DNA of 64,000 nucleotides from Nitrospira sp. UBA5698 (GTDB lineage: Bacteria > Nitrospirota > Nitrospiria > Nitrospirales > Nitrospiraceae). A program made the position numbers and the translations under genes. How positions within the stretch are numbered: position 1 is the stretch's first letter; the number at the start of each line of letters is the position of its first letter. This document shows positions 15,921 to 25,526 of this stretch, one piece after another. The stretch spans positions 1 to 64,000 of the forward strand of contig DIHK01000026.1 in NCBI GenBank assembly GCA_002420115.1, given 5' to 3'. The notes under the pieces were generated by a model. It did not search any database, was not told the DNA's origin, and saw only the letters and a program-made list of their open reading frames with translations.

Positions 15921-17099
15921 TCAGGCGGCTAGCCTGTGAGTCATTCCATCATGATCGGGATTCAGTAACCGATCATATAATCGTTCGTATTGCAGAACCG
16001 TTTCACTGATGTGAAACTCGCGCGGGAGCAGAGAGGGGTCTGCTCGACGAGCTTCCGATGGTTTCACTGGAGATGACAATATGCGTATGAGGGTATTGGC
16101 TAATCCGTTAATATCCCCTGCTTGACAGAGCTCTCCGATCGCCTCCCCCACCACAACCTCATCGGCCCCTCCGACGTTTGTGGCGACGATGGGCAGACCT
16201 ACGACTCGCGCTTCAAGTAATACTCGAGGTAGTCCTTCCCAATGAGATGTTAAGAGGAATACATCGAACGCGTGCATCACCGACGGAATATCACGTCTCC
16301 ATCCGGTTAAGTGTACACAATCGTGAAGGTGATGCCGTACGATCATCGATTCGATCGTTGCGCGCAATTCTCCGTCTCCGACGAGGACGAACCGGATATT
16401 TGGTAGTGATTGGGTGACCAGCTTTGCCACCTCGATAAAATCCTCCGGAGCTTTTTGTGGTTTGAGACATGCTACGGTTCCAATGAGACGTGTTCCTGGC
16501 TCTGCGCCAAGTTCCCTCCTCAGCCGTTCACGGTCTGTGCTTACCAGCCCTTCCTGAAATGGTCTAGGATCAATACCCGGTCGTACCAACAAGACGTTGT
16601 TCCTGAACAGACGCCAGGCCCGTCCTTTCTCGATATCTGCCTGTGAGACGGCAATCCACTGGGTGGTGATCCATCCCGTGATTCGTTCCACCATGAGCAA
16701 GAGATGTCTCAACCAGCGAGGCTGTACGGGCGTGATGCCATATCCGTGAATCGTGTGAACGATGACCGGAACGTCGGCGAACCATGCGGCCCATCGGCCA
16801 AGAATGCCTGCTTTTGAACTGTGCGTATGGACGATGGATGGGCGAACCCGGCGAAGGAGTTTGGTTAACTGAATGAACGCGACGAGATCTGCGAACGGAT
16901 GAATTGTCCTGCCTAATGCAGGAACAATAGTGACCTCGACGTGAGGTAACCGCTGGGCTTCCTCTGTGAGCAGTCCCCCTGGTCCGCTGATCAAAACTGC
17001 CCGATACTTCGTCGGATCGAGATGTGACACGACATGGAGTGCCACTTCCTGTGCCCCTCCGAGTTCAAGCTTGGTGATGATATGGCAAATCGTGTCCAC
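15921..17099 (-). CDS. GT4-family glycosyltransferase
   Basis: 392 residues from a GTG at 17099, chosen because it lies 11 bases after the upstream stop and because homology begins at ICHIITKLELGGAQEVA; a longer frame to 17204 would overlap the neighbour heavily. The N-domain has the GGAQ loop and the C-domain the Glycos_transf_1 fold with GDGELRATIE and the donor-binding EARVVGLPIVATNVGGADE. It should be a retaining, nucleotide-sugar-dependent enzyme that acts at the cytoplasmic membrane face. Confidence 0.88.
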   Translation of the reverse strand: MDTICHIITKLELGGAQEVALHVVSHLDPTKYRAVLISGPGGLLTEEAQRLPHVEVTIVPALGRTIHPFADLVAFIQLTKLLRRVRPSIVHTHSSKAGILGRWAAWFADVPVIVHTIHGYGITPVQPRWLRHLLLMVERITGWITTQWIAVSQADIEKGRAWRLFRNNVLLVRPGIDPRPFQEGLVSTDRERLRRELGAEPGTRLIGTVACLKPQKAPEDFIEVAKLVTQSLPNIRFVLVGDGELRATIESMIVRHHLHDCVHLTGWRRDIPSVMHAFDVFLLTSHWEGLPRVLLEARVVGLPIVATNVGGADEVVVGEAIGELCQAGDINGLANTLIRILSSPVKPSEARRADPSLLPREFHISETVLQYERLYDRLLNPDHDGMTHRLAA

Positions 17100-17110
17100 G
17101 ACACCTGCGA

Positions 17111-18439
17111 CTATGCAGAAAGCGCGTGATCTTGTTCCAATCGGAGTCGTTCCGCTAGTTGCTTTCCCTGTCCGATGGCATCTTCCATTGAGGTATGTTC
17201 CCAACGGCCATACCGCCCGATGGAATAGATGCCACGCCGCTCGAGCTCGGAGAGAATGGCGGGAATGGCGGTCGCGCGATGGCGATCGAAGTAGACATAG
17301 GCGTAGTGCAAATCCTTCACATCTGAGACGACGATTTCGTCACCGCGCTGTAGGATACCAGCCTGCTCTAGTCCGGCCCTGGCCTGGGCGGCAAGCTGGT
17401 CAGCCGATTGATGCTCCATCGGTCGGTGCGAGATCTCAACATACATCGAGCTACAGCCAGGTTGTCCCAACGACGGGGAAAAATTCATGGGAAATCCGAC
17501 GCGATAAAAAGGAAATTCAGGTTCGGGGAAATAGAGCCAATGTTTGTCCGACACCTGCTCCCGTGCCACGGCCATGTTGAGGTTATACACCGACACCCAC
17601 CGCAGTTCCTCAGCCGCTTCTTTGAGATACAGGGGCATATCGAGGCACCTGCGCACAAGTTCAGGAACCGGAATCGTCGAGACGAGCGCCTCGTAGTGTT
17701 CCGTTCGCGTCGTGCCGCTGAGCCGATCGTGGAATCGCGCGAGCCGACGTTTCGTATCGACCTCAAGGAGTTCAATATTGGCTGTGACATTGGTAATGCC
17801 AGGCAAGAAGGACTCCGGTAGGATGCTGATCCCGCCGGATGCAGGATAGAGGAACGATGGATTGTAGCCGAATGCCTTGTCCTTGATACCCAACGCCCCA
17901 TTGATCACGTCCTTCAGCTCGGGCTTCGGTACCAGCCATGACACCCAATCGGATGTGAGCTCGTCCAGTGACACTTTCCAGAGCTTTTCGTTGAATGGAA
18001 CCATGAAATGCTTGGCCATTCCTTCTCCGAGGTTCTGCAAGATCCACTGTTTGAAGCCAAGATCTTTGGGGTCACGCGCAGGGGCTGGTTGCAGCAGTGT
18101 GGTGATGAACCCCATCACGCATTCCCGCACGACTTCAGGCGGAAGACCGTGGATGTTCACCTGAAAGGGGTATTCGGTGTAGGTTCGATGTGAGTAAATA
18201 AACGACTTACGATGGTGTTTCTGGAGTTTGTCTGTGAGCAATTGCTCCACGAGTGACTTGATCTGCGGCTGGCGGAAATGCAACAAGTGTCCCGTGTAGT
18301 CGAAGGTAAATCCGTCCTTGCGATAGGATCGGCACAGTCCACCGACCTCCGATTCACGCTCGTAGAGTCGATACGGAATTCCTGCAAGATGATAGGCGGT
18401 GCTCAATCCGGCAAGGCCGGCTCCGACGATCAAGATCAT
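17111..18439 (-). CDS. FAD-dependent oxidoreductase, UDP-galactopyranose-mutase/amine-oxidase-like
   Basis: 442 residues. The N-terminal MILIVGAGLAGLSTAYHLAG is an FAD dinucleotide fold; SEVGGLCRSY is the second flavin-contact motif. YTEYPFQ and PFNEKLWK resemble substrate-site segments of the UGM/protoporphyrinogen-oxidase group. In a polysaccharide locus a UGM-like activity (making UDP-galactofuranose) is the most natural guess, but the sequence is diverged and another flavin-dependent sugar or lipid step is possible. The start codon overlaps the stop of the upstream transferase gene by four bases. Confidence 0.75.
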   Translation of the reverse strand: MILIVGAGLAGLSTAYHLAGIPYRLYERESEVGGLCRSYRKDGFTFDYTGHLLHFRQPQIKSLVEQLLTDKLQKHHRKSFIYSHRTYTEYPFQVNIHGLPPEVVRECVMGFITTLLQPAPARDPKDLGFKQWILQNLGEGMAKHFMVPFNEKLWKVSLDELTSDWVSWLVPKPELKDVINGALGIKDKAFGYNPSFLYPASGGISILPESFLPGITNVTANIELLEVDTKRRLARFHDRLSGTTRTEHYEALVSTIPVPELVRRCLDMPLYLKEAAEELRWVSVYNLNMAVAREQVSDKHWLYFPEPEFPFYRVGFPMNFSPSLGQPGCSSMYVEISHRPMEHQSADQLAAQARAGLEQAGILQRGDEIVVSDVKDLHYAYVYFDRHRATAIPAILSELERRGIYSIGRYGRWEHTSMEDAIGQGKQLAERLRLEQDHALSA

Positions 18440-19482
18440 GCCGCTCGCCTTCTTTCTTCTAGAGAGGTCTCAACCTCCTTGGGCTTGGGTTTCTTGACCT
18501 CAATTCGCTTCAACGTCAGCGTCAGGGTCAGGAGGAGTGCAACCGTCCCAAGACAGAGGCCCCATGCTATCTCATGCGAAACCATCATGAGCATGAGACC
18601 GATAGAGCCAACCACCGCAGTGGCAACATAGCTGACAAGCACGATCGCTCTGGTGGACATCCCCCAATGCCGGAGTCGAATGGCAATGTGGTCCGGGCTG
18701 CCCAGGAATATCGGGAGGCCTCGTTGATACCGGATATACATGACGAAGAGGGTATCAAAGATTGGAATTCCCAAAATAAAGACAGGGGTGAGTAGCGAAA
18801 GTGGGTGTGTGCTTGGGAATTGTCCGATCATCGCCATGGCACCCAGCAAGAGGCCGATGAACATGGCTCCAGTATCGCCCATGTAGATCCGAGCCGGCTG
18901 CCAATTGTATTTCAGAAACCCGACGAGGCTTCCGATCAGAGCCGCCAGCATAAAGGCAATGACCTGATCGCCTTGGAGCAAGGCCGCCAGGAGTAAACAG
19001 GTGGCGCTGATGGCTCCGATTCCTGCGGAGAGGCCGTCCATGATATCCAAGAGATTGAAGGCATTAATGAGTCCCACCATCCATAAGACGGTCAACGCGA
19101 GGTCCAGCCATTCCGGGAGTGCTGCGATTTGGATTTGAATGCCGCTTTTGATCAGGACAAAGACGGCGAGGAGTTGGCCGATCAGCTTCGTCGTGGGCGA
19201 GAGCACTCCGAAATCATCGATGAGTCCCAGCATGACCACAATGGTTGCGCTGAGAATGATTCCCAGGACGTCTTGCCGGAATTCAAACGTGAAGGCGAGA
19301 CTCATCAAGAAGGCCAGATAGATCGCGAGTCCTCCGAAGTACGGGACCGGTTCCTGTTGATGTTTGAGACGTCCGTCTGGGGCATCGACAATGCCGTATT
19401 TCAACGCAGCCTGTCGTGCAATGGGCACACCGTACAATGACAGGAAGAGCGCGACCAGGAATGTTAAGCTCAACAAGTACAT
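18436..19482 (-). CDS. WecA/MraY-type polyprenyl-phosphate sugar-1-phosphate transferase
   Basis: 348 residues with about ten membrane helices. Signature loops are GLIDDFGVLSPTTKLIGQ, NAFNLLDIMDGLSAG and IYMGDTGAMFIG, the Mg-binding aspartates of this family. Such enzymes move GlcNAc-1-P or a related sugar phosphate from UDP-sugar to undecaprenyl phosphate and so start O-antigen or enterobacterial-common-antigen-like chains. Its place within the block makes it the likely initiating enzyme. The C-terminus is basic (KRIEVKKPKPKEVE). Confidence 0.92.
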   Translation of the reverse strand: MYLLSLTFLVALFLSLYGVPIARQAALKYGIVDAPDGRLKHQQEPVPYFGGLAIYLAFLMSLAFTFEFRQDVLGIILSATIVVMLGLIDDFGVLSPTTKLIGQLLAVFVLIKSGIQIQIAALPEWLDLALTVLWMVGLINAFNLLDIMDGLSAGIGAISATCLLLAALLQGDQVIAFMLAALIGSLVGFLKYNWQPARIYMGDTGAMFIGLLLGAMAMIGQFPSTHPLSLLTPVFILGIPIFDTLFVMYIRYQRGLPIFLGSPDHIAIRLRHWGMSTRAIVLVSYVATAVVGSIGLMLMMVSHEIAWGLCLGTVALLLTLTLTLKRIEVKKPKPKEVETSLEERRRAA

Positions 19483-19533
19483 GAAGTGACTTTCAAAGCA
19501 TTATGATGGACGCATGCTATTGAGAGTGAGCGA

Positions 19534-20670
19534 TTAGGCACTGCCGCACGAGGCCTGAGCAAGGCAAGCTGTATAGACCTGCTCATGTTGTCGTACGACC
19601 GTCGAGATGTGATAGCTCTCTCCTACGCGAATTCTTCCCTTGGCGCCCATGATCCGTGCCTGCTGTGGATGACTCAAGAGCCGGTCAATCGCATCAGCCA
19701 ACGCTTCAACATTTCCTGGCTCAATTAACAGTCCGGTTTCTCCGGAGAGGACAAACTCAGGGATCCCTCCCACGGCAGTGGCGATCACCGGCTTTCCTGC
19801 TGCCATGGCTTCGAGAAGCGCAATACCGAATCCTTCGTATAACGAGGGAAGCACGAAGACGTCCAATGCGTGCAGTACGCGAGGAATATCTCGTCTGGAT
19901 CCCGCGAACACGACCCAAGAAGAAAGGTCCAATTGCTCACGCAGCAACTCCAACTCGTGACGTGATGGCCCGTCTCCGACTATCAACAATTGGCAAGGCG
20001 GTTGCCCATACTTTCTGGCCAACACCGCCATGGCTTGCAGGAGAAATCTAAGCCCCTTCTTAGGTTCGACGAGACGGCAGACTGTTCCGATCACTTTCTG
20101 GTTGTCTCGCAGGCCGAGTTCACGCCTCGTTGCCGCTGCGGTAGCCTCAAATTGTTCGATGTCCACACCAAACGGGATGATGGTACAGTGTTCGATCTTT
20201 CCCCCAATTCGAGAGACGACCGAGCGACCGACTGCGCCGGAGCAGCAGACGATGCGGTCTGTCCAAGTCAGTGTGAGCCGATCCACTACGCGCACCAACC
20301 ATCCTTCACTGACGACTTCGTCATGATAGGACGAAATAACCGGAAATGCCCGCAAAATGCGTCCACACGCACGGGCAGCGACATTTGCCCAGAAGAGAAA
20401 TGCCTGTACGACATCCGGTTGCTCGGCTCGGAGGAGCTTGAATAGTCTGACGATGACACGGGCATCGAGTTTTCCGGTACCATCTAATGACAAAACCCTG
20501 ACTCCCCTCTTTTCGAGTTCTTGCGCCATCGTCCCGCCGGATTTCAGGGCGCAGACCGTCACCGTAAATCGTGAACGATCCAGTCTGGAAGCCAACTCGA
20601 GAATATGAGTTTCCGTTCCCCCTACTCCGAGCCCAATAGCCACTAACATGACCTTAGCAGGCATGAGCAT
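19534..20670 (-). CDS. GT4-family glycosyltransferase
   Basis: 378 residues. The N-terminal IGLGVGGTETHILELASRLD is the acceptor-domain glycine loop; VGDGPSRHELELLREQL and EGFGIALLEAMAAGKPVIAT are the C-domain donor-binding motifs with the E-x7-E pair. The start overlaps the upstream gene's stop by up to 17 bases (an in-frame ATG at 20664 reduces this). Retaining cytoplasmic transferase; sugar unknown. Confidence 0.9.
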   Translation of the reverse strand: MLMPAKVMLVAIGLGVGGTETHILELASRLDRSRFTVTVCALKSGGTMAQELEKRGVRVLSLDGTGKLDARVIVRLFKLLRAEQPDVVQAFLFWANVAARACGRILRAFPVISSYHDEVVSEGWLVRVVDRLTLTWTDRIVCCSGAVGRSVVSRIGGKIEHCTIIPFGVDIEQFEATAAATRRELGLRDNQKVIGTVCRLVEPKKGLRFLLQAMAVLARKYGQPPCQLLIVGDGPSRHELELLREQLDLSSWVVFAGSRRDIPRVLHALDVFVLPSLYEGFGIALLEAMAAGKPVIATAVGGIPEFVLSGETGLLIEPGNVEALADAIDRLLSHPQQARIMGAKGRIRVGESYHISTVVRQHEQVYTACLAQASCGSA

Positions 20671-22036
20671 TTCGACCGGCTAGTTGTGATGAGTCAAGAA
20701 TCTGCTCATACCAATCCAAATACGCTTGAACTTGCCGCTGAATTCCGAACGAACGAGATGCGATGTCTGCGGCGGTTGTCCCCATTGAGGTTCGCAACCC
20801 CTCGCTCGAAAGTAGTTGGATCACGCGACTGGCCATGGTGTCGGCATCTCCGGCCTGAACTAAATATCCGGACTGACTCTCTTCGATCTGCTCAGGAATG
20901 CCGTCGACTGCGGTCGCGACAACCGGAAGGCCACAGGCCAGTGCTTCAAGCACGGTATTGGGAAACGTATCTGACTTGGCGGCATGGACATAGACGTCTG
21001 CCGCTTGGTAATACTGCGCGAGAATGTTGGCATCTCTCTGAAAGGCAATAAACTGAACCTCACCGTTCTCAAAGACGACCGGTTCCCCTTGCTCTCCTAG
21101 GACCAGTAAGAGGACTTTGCGATGCTGATAGCGGGCTGCTGTTGTGATGGCACACCGTTCGACAGTTCGGTAGTCTTTGAACATGTTGCTTTTGGCCTGA
21201 TTGGCGACAAAGAGGAGGATTGCCGCATCCTGTGGAAGCCCCCGTGCCGTCCGTGCCACCCGTTGTGAACCGGGACAAAAGTGAGACAGATCCACCCCGT
21301 TTGGAATGACTCTGCCTTGAATGATGGCGGGTGCCAGTATGGATTGTTCGACTTGATGCAACAGCCACCGTGAGGGGGTTGAAACATAGAGACGGCAGGC
21401 CGCATAGATGTCCCGCTTACGCTGCCAGTTCTCAGCCGTGCCATCTCGTGAGATGGCTGGATAGATTGAAAGGTCCGGGCAATGGCCACATCCTGTTTTC
21501 CACCGTTCACAGCCAAGGGTATAGGCACAATGTCCGCTCAACATCCAGGTATCGTGCAACGTGATGATGGTTGGAATAGTGCGGCAGAGTTCTGGCAACG
21601 CCCTCAAATCGAAGTAGCCGCCACGTGAGAGCCAACCGCCGTGCAGGTTATGGCAATGAAGGATGTCCGGGTCCGCAGGCGAGAGTGCAAGGAGTCGCCA
21701 GGTCTCAGGGAAGTTGAAGTGGTCTCTCCCGAGACAGGTCTCCCACCAATTATCTGGATGCGCCACATAGGCTTCGAGCCAGCGACGCATCCGCCAGATT
21801 CCACGAAGACGGCCTTCATACGAGGACAGTGTTCGGCTAAAACGGGCAATCGAGGAATGGGTATCATGATGAGTGGAAGCCTGAGAGAGAGGAATGACGT
21901 GAGGGTCGTCGCCGACTTTTTCACCGACCACCATGGCGGAGTCATGACCTCGGCGCCGATAGTGTTCAGAGAGCCGCCACGCAATGGATTCGGCTCCACC
22001 TCCCTGATCGTACGTGCTCACTTGGAGTATCCGCAT
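20654..22036 (-). CDS. GT4-family glycosyltransferase
   Basis: 460 residues. It opens with MRILQVSTYDQGGGAESIAWRLSEHYRRRG, a Wca-like N-domain. A long middle region contains HCHNLHGGWLSRGGYFDL and LHDTWMLSGHCAYTLGC with several Cys and His, a pattern common in this subfamily. The donor site is DTFPNTVLEALACGLPVVAT. It lies 17 bases from the next gene upstream (a GT2) and is clearly in the same operon. Confidence 0.9.
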   Translation of the reverse strand: MRILQVSTYDQGGGAESIAWRLSEHYRRRGHDSAMVVGEKVGDDPHVIPLSQASTHHDTHSSIARFSRTLSSYEGRLRGIWRMRRWLEAYVAHPDNWWETCLGRDHFNFPETWRLLALSPADPDILHCHNLHGGWLSRGGYFDLRALPELCRTIPTIITLHDTWMLSGHCAYTLGCERWKTGCGHCPDLSIYPAISRDGTAENWQRKRDIYAACRLYVSTPSRWLLHQVEQSILAPAIIQGRVIPNGVDLSHFCPGSQRVARTARGLPQDAAILLFVANQAKSNMFKDYRTVERCAITTAARYQHRKVLLLVLGEQGEPVVFENGEVQFIAFQRDANILAQYYQAADVYVHAAKSDTFPNTVLEALACGLPVVATAVDGIPEQIEESQSGYLVQAGDADTMASRVIQLLSSEGLRTSMGTTAADIASRSFGIQRQVQAYLDWYEQILDSSQLAGRNAHAC

Positions 22037-22053
22037 TCATCTAGATTACACGG

Positions 22054-22962
22054 CTACACCACGAATCCAGAAATAATTCTCCATTCTGTGCCGTTCCTCA
22101 CCACCACGTGGCTTGGAAAGCTAAGCCCTGACCCTTGTGCGATCTTCCGAACCCATGGCGGCATCGGTTTCAATGACAGATGTCGACAGAGTTTCCATAC
22201 GACCCCGCGTAGAAGGGCTTCAGGCCATGGACAAGGTCCGCCTCCATGTCGTCTCAGCACCATTTCGGCTTCGGATAGGTATTGGTTCGCGTGTAAGACC
22301 GACCGTTGATTCCCATGAGATCGAAAGCCGCCCAATGGGGCCAAGACCCCATAGAGGTCACTATGCTGGTAAAACCTCGCCCATAGTTCAAAGTCGGCTG
22401 CCAGGTGAAGGGTGGTGTCCAGCCGTCCGCCGGCCTGCTCCCACAATGCGCGTCGCCAGAACGTTGATTCCTGTTGAATGAAGCGTCGCTGAAATGAGTC
22501 CTTCGTGGGCAGATTGCCCCCTTTCAAGAATGAAGTGCGATTGAATCCTCCACTGAAATTGATGGATGTCGCTTGGCCTGTCGCATCCCAACCCAGTGGC
22601 TGTATGGTCGTCAGCCATTGTATTTCAGGAAACTGTGTGAAGACGTCTCGTACGACCGAAAAGGCCGATGGTGTGTATTTATCGTCGCTGTTGATCCAGG
22701 CCATAATGTCTCCCGTTGTATGGGAGAAGCCTTTATTGACAGCGTCATAGTGTCCACGATCCGGTTCACTGATCCAATATGTCAGCAAGCCGGCGTACTG
22801 TTTGATCACATCGACACTGCCATCGGTTGACCCCCCGTCGATGATGACATACTCGAGATGGGGGTCTCGCTGTGACAAGACGGAGTCGATCGTTTCGTGA
22901 AGAAACGTGACCTGGTTATAGGATGGCGTGACAATCGATATTGTTAACGGTGAAGTCTGCAC
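22054..22962 (-). CDS. GT2-family glycosyltransferase
   Basis: 302 residues from a GTG. The GT-A fold shows ISIVTPSYNQVTFLHETIDS, DGGSTDGS and the DxD-like motif AWINSDDK. A later WRRALWEQAGG and a C-terminal tail of ~60 residues after the catalytic domain are typical of WcaA-like enzymes. Inverting transferase; acceptor unknown. Only five bases separate it from the upstream FkbM gene's stop. Confidence 0.9.
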   Translation of the reverse strand: MQTSPLTISIVTPSYNQVTFLHETIDSVLSQRDPHLEYVIIDGGSTDGSVDVIKQYAGLLTYWISEPDRGHYDAVNKGFSHTTGDIMAWINSDDKYTPSAFSVVRDVFTQFPEIQWLTTIQPLGWDATGQATSINFSGGFNRTSFLKGGNLPTKDSFQRRFIQQESTFWRRALWEQAGGRLDTTLHLAADFELWARFYQHSDLYGVLAPLGGFRSHGNQRSVLHANQYLSEAEMVLRRHGGGPCPWPEALLRGVVWKLCRHLSLKPMPPWVRKIAQGSGLSFPSHVVVRNGTEWRIISGFVV

Positions 22963-22967
22963 GAGCG

Positions 22968-23792
22968 TTACTTCGACAAACCGCTCAAGATGGTGGATCG
23001 GAATTGCTGATTCTGCTGCTTCCGTTGCTCAGGAGTGGCATATGAGTGGATTTGTCGGAGCCTCCCGTTTTCTTTCACAAATACGACATCAACTTGTGAT
23101 AGCGCATCATCGATAGGGCGATATTGATGCCCCAGGAAATCATAGGGAACAAACCCCCTTGCCCACATATAGTCCAGCACATCATGGAAGACTGGCCCAT
23201 GTTGAAAAAAATGGAAGAGAGAAACTTCCAGAAGCACAACATCTGCCTCCGCCAGTGTCGCCTGTCCTCCTTCGAGGACATCGAGTTCAGCGCCTTGTAC
23301 GTCGATCTTCACGAGATATGGCGGTATCCCGCCCTGCGTTTTAACCCATTGATCCAACTTGATCGCCTGTACCTGTCGTGGTGCGCCGTTGACCTCCGAT
23401 CCCTCTTCAGTTTCCTGGTACAGAGAGGATCCAAGGAGGTCCTGGTGTACATTGAGCATGGTTGGGCCATCACCAGCTGCGGCAACGGCAAGCTCAAATC
23501 GTACCCGTGGAATATCTTTCGCAACCTGCTGCAGTGACGGCAGGTATTCCTGTAGCGGTTCAATGAGGAGATAGCTGGACGTTGGAAATACTGAATGGCA
23601 GGTACGGGTAAACATCCCCATAGCAGCGCCGATGTCAATCACCGTGGCCGGATAACATCCCGCTTCACGGATTTGTCTCAGGACACCTTCGAGGGAATCT
23701 CGATTCGGCCCGAGATGAGTCAGACACGTTCCATTGCGTTGGCGAACTTCCAGGCCAAAATGCCGAAAGAGTCGTTGTAGGAACCGCTTCAT
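22968..23792 (-). CDS. FkbM-family methyltransferase
   Basis: About 274 residues from the ATG at 23792 (MKRFLQRLFRHFGLEV), preferred over a GTG at 23831 whose ribosome site would sit on the start codon. It has the FkbM signature: VIDIGAAMGMFTRTCHSVFP, then LIEPLQEYLPSLQQ, KLDQWVK and YLVKIDVQGAELDVLEGG. FkbM enzymes O-methylate hydroxyls of sugars and polyketides. It is the first of two FkbM genes in the block, likely to methylate a chain residue. Confidence 0.88.
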   Translation of the reverse strand: MKRFLQRLFRHFGLEVRQRNGTCLTHLGPNRDSLEGVLRQIREAGCYPATVIDIGAAMGMFTRTCHSVFPTSSYLLIEPLQEYLPSLQQVAKDIPRVRFELAVAAAGDGPTMLNVHQDLLGSSLYQETEEGSEVNGAPRQVQAIKLDQWVKTQGGIPPYLVKIDVQGAELDVLEGGQATLAEADVVLLEVSLFHFFQHGPVFHDVLDYMWARGFVPYDFLGHQYRPIDDALSQVDVVFVKENGRLRQIHSYATPEQRKQQNQQFRSTILSGLSK

Positions 23793-23847
23793 GATTGATT
23801 CGTTCCGAGCCGGGAACAGTAGAGTTCTCACTCCTCACGTTTGCAGG

Positions 23848-24726
23848 TCAGGGCTTGACGGCTTCCATAAAGAGTGAATCTGGTTTGCGCACTTCGCCGT
23901 TCACCACATCCAAGTGATACGAATCGAATCTGTCCATCATGCTTTCAAATGCCGTGCAGCGGCGCACGTCAGAAAATCCGCACTGTTCGAGTAATTGCTT
24001 GAGTGAGAATTGGTCGTACATCCACCGATGACACTCACCAGAGGTCCTGAATAATCCCTGCTGAACAGCCGATCGGCCACGCCGCCCAAGGAGAAGGCTG
24101 CAGACTCCTGTCACGATCCGTTCTTGAAGGGCTGTAACTGTGAGTTGGAGCCGGTGTCCGCTTGAGTGACTCCATGAATGGTGGTGTGGTTCGTGTGACT
24201 CGTCCTGGTTCTGGACATCCTGTCGGAAATAGGGAGTGGCTTCAGATCCGATTCGCCCTGTGACATAGTCGGTATTGTGCGACGCCTGGTTTCGGAGGTA
24301 TCGTCCCATCTCACCACCGGACTCCATACGCACAAGCTGGTCCAGTAGTTCAAGGGTGATCCATTCATACTGTTTCACCGCAGCCGGATCTCCCGTCTGC
24401 GCTCGGCCCAATACGTGGAGATATTCCCTCGCAATGACTTCAAGGTCTGGAACGGCTAATCGAATGATGGCACCTGAACGAAGGGCACGTCGACACTCCG
24501 ACAACAATCTTCTCGCATCTTCGCGCGAAAGATGTTCGAGGAGATGAGACGCATAGCACCCGTCAACGGTTCCGTCTTCGAACGGAAGCCCGTCCTCAGC
24601 ATTCCACGGGTGGACCTCCGAACTCACAGGATGCATGTCCAGATTGACCCACTCTGTGTGCCAGACCGAACCGCAGCCAATATTGACCAATACCGGTGGT
24701 ATGGAGCCAAGCCCTTTTGTACTCAA
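23848..24726 (-). CDS. Class I SAM-dependent methyltransferase
   Basis: 292 residues. LVNIGCGSVWHTEWVNLDMH and GCYASHLLEHLSREDARRLL are Methyltransf_11/4-like motifs. Between the Rossmann fold and C-terminus there is a long variable insert with several His residues (DESHEPHHHSWSHSSGH, near residue 180). The stop-start relation with the upstream gene is a four-base overlap (24723-24726), indicating translational coupling. Confidence 0.83.
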   Translation of the reverse strand: MSTKGLGSIPPVLVNIGCGSVWHTEWVNLDMHPVSSEVHPWNAEDGLPFEDGTVDGCYASHLLEHLSREDARRLLSECRRALRSGAIIRLAVPDLEVIAREYLHVLGRAQTGDPAAVKQYEWITLELLDQLVRMESGGEMGRYLRNQASHNTDYVTGRIGSEATPYFRQDVQNQDESHEPHHHSWSHSSGHRLQLTVTALQERIVTGVCSLLLGRRGRSAVQQGLFRTSGECHRWMYDQFSLKQLLEQCGFSDVRRCTAFESMMDRFDSYHLDVVNGEVRKPDSLFMEAVKP

Positions 24727-25496
24727 CTTGTCTTTACTCCGATTCGACCCGTATAGTCGATTGCATGGAGCTCCATCATGATCTGGTGTTGCTGCAGATA
24801 CTCATCAACCGCTCGACGGGCGCCCTGCCAATGACCATAGTCGTCGATAATCACCACTCCACCTGGAGAGAGTTTAGGAAAGAGCACCTCCAATTCATGC
24901 TTGGTCGATGCATACCAGTCCGTGTCTAACCGCAAGAGGGCGATTTGCTCAGGAGCTGAGACAGCCAGTGTCTGTTCAACCGGTCCGGGAACAAGATGGA
25001 GATGTGATGTGGGGTACTGTGTCAGCGCGAGGGACTCCACTACTCGTTCAATCGGCGCATAGCACCAGAGTGTGTCTTCTTCCGTTCTTGCCGATCGCTT
25101 CAGAAGGTTCTCTGCGGAATCCCCGTTCAGAGAGATATCAAGCGGTCCAGGTTTGGTCATGCCCTCAAAGGTGTCAAATAGATACAGGGCGCGATCCGTT
25201 CTTCCACAGTTGATGAGCGTTCGCGCGACCGCCATCATGCTTCCCCCACGCCAGACCCCGCATTCGACCACGGCCCCTTCGATTCGCGCCTGTTCGACAT
25301 AGCGGATGGCCGAGCAGAGCGCGTAAATCCGTTCCGGGGATGTCATGGTATAGGGCTGAACGAATTGCACCGTTTCCTCGTCTCCATGCTGCGTGCATTG
25401 CAGTGCGGGACAGGGTTCGTGGTTCACTATGTGTCGGTTGGTCAAGCCCCACTGCTTGACGAGAGCACGGAGAGGGTCAACCAGTCTGTCCAGCAC
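24723..25496 (-). CDS. TylF/MycF-type sugar O-methyltransferase
   Basis: 257 residues. The segments GAVVECGVWRGGSMMAVA, YLFDTFEGMTKP and LLRLDTDWYASTKHELEVLF are diagnostic of the macrocin O-methyltransferase (TylF) family, with the acidic metal-binding residues in DTDWY and IIDDYGHW. Known members methylate hydroxyls on deoxysugars in a Mg-dependent manner. In this locus it probably methylates a sugar of the surface chain. It overlaps the next gene by four bases. Confidence 0.9.
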   Translation of the reverse strand: MLDRLVDPLRALVKQWGLTNRHIVNHEPCPALQCTQHGDEETVQFVQPYTMTSPERIYALCSAIRYVEQARIEGAVVECGVWRGGSMMAVARTLINCGRTDRALYLFDTFEGMTKPGPLDISLNGDSAENLLKRSARTEEDTLWCYAPIERVVESLALTQYPTSHLHLVPGPVEQTLAVSAPEQIALLRLDTDWYASTKHELEVLFPKLSPGGVVIIDDYGHWQGARRAVDEYLQQHQIMMELHAIDYTGRIGVKTS

Positions 25497-25526
25497 AGTG
25501 ACCTCATCAACGAGAGAAGACGATGA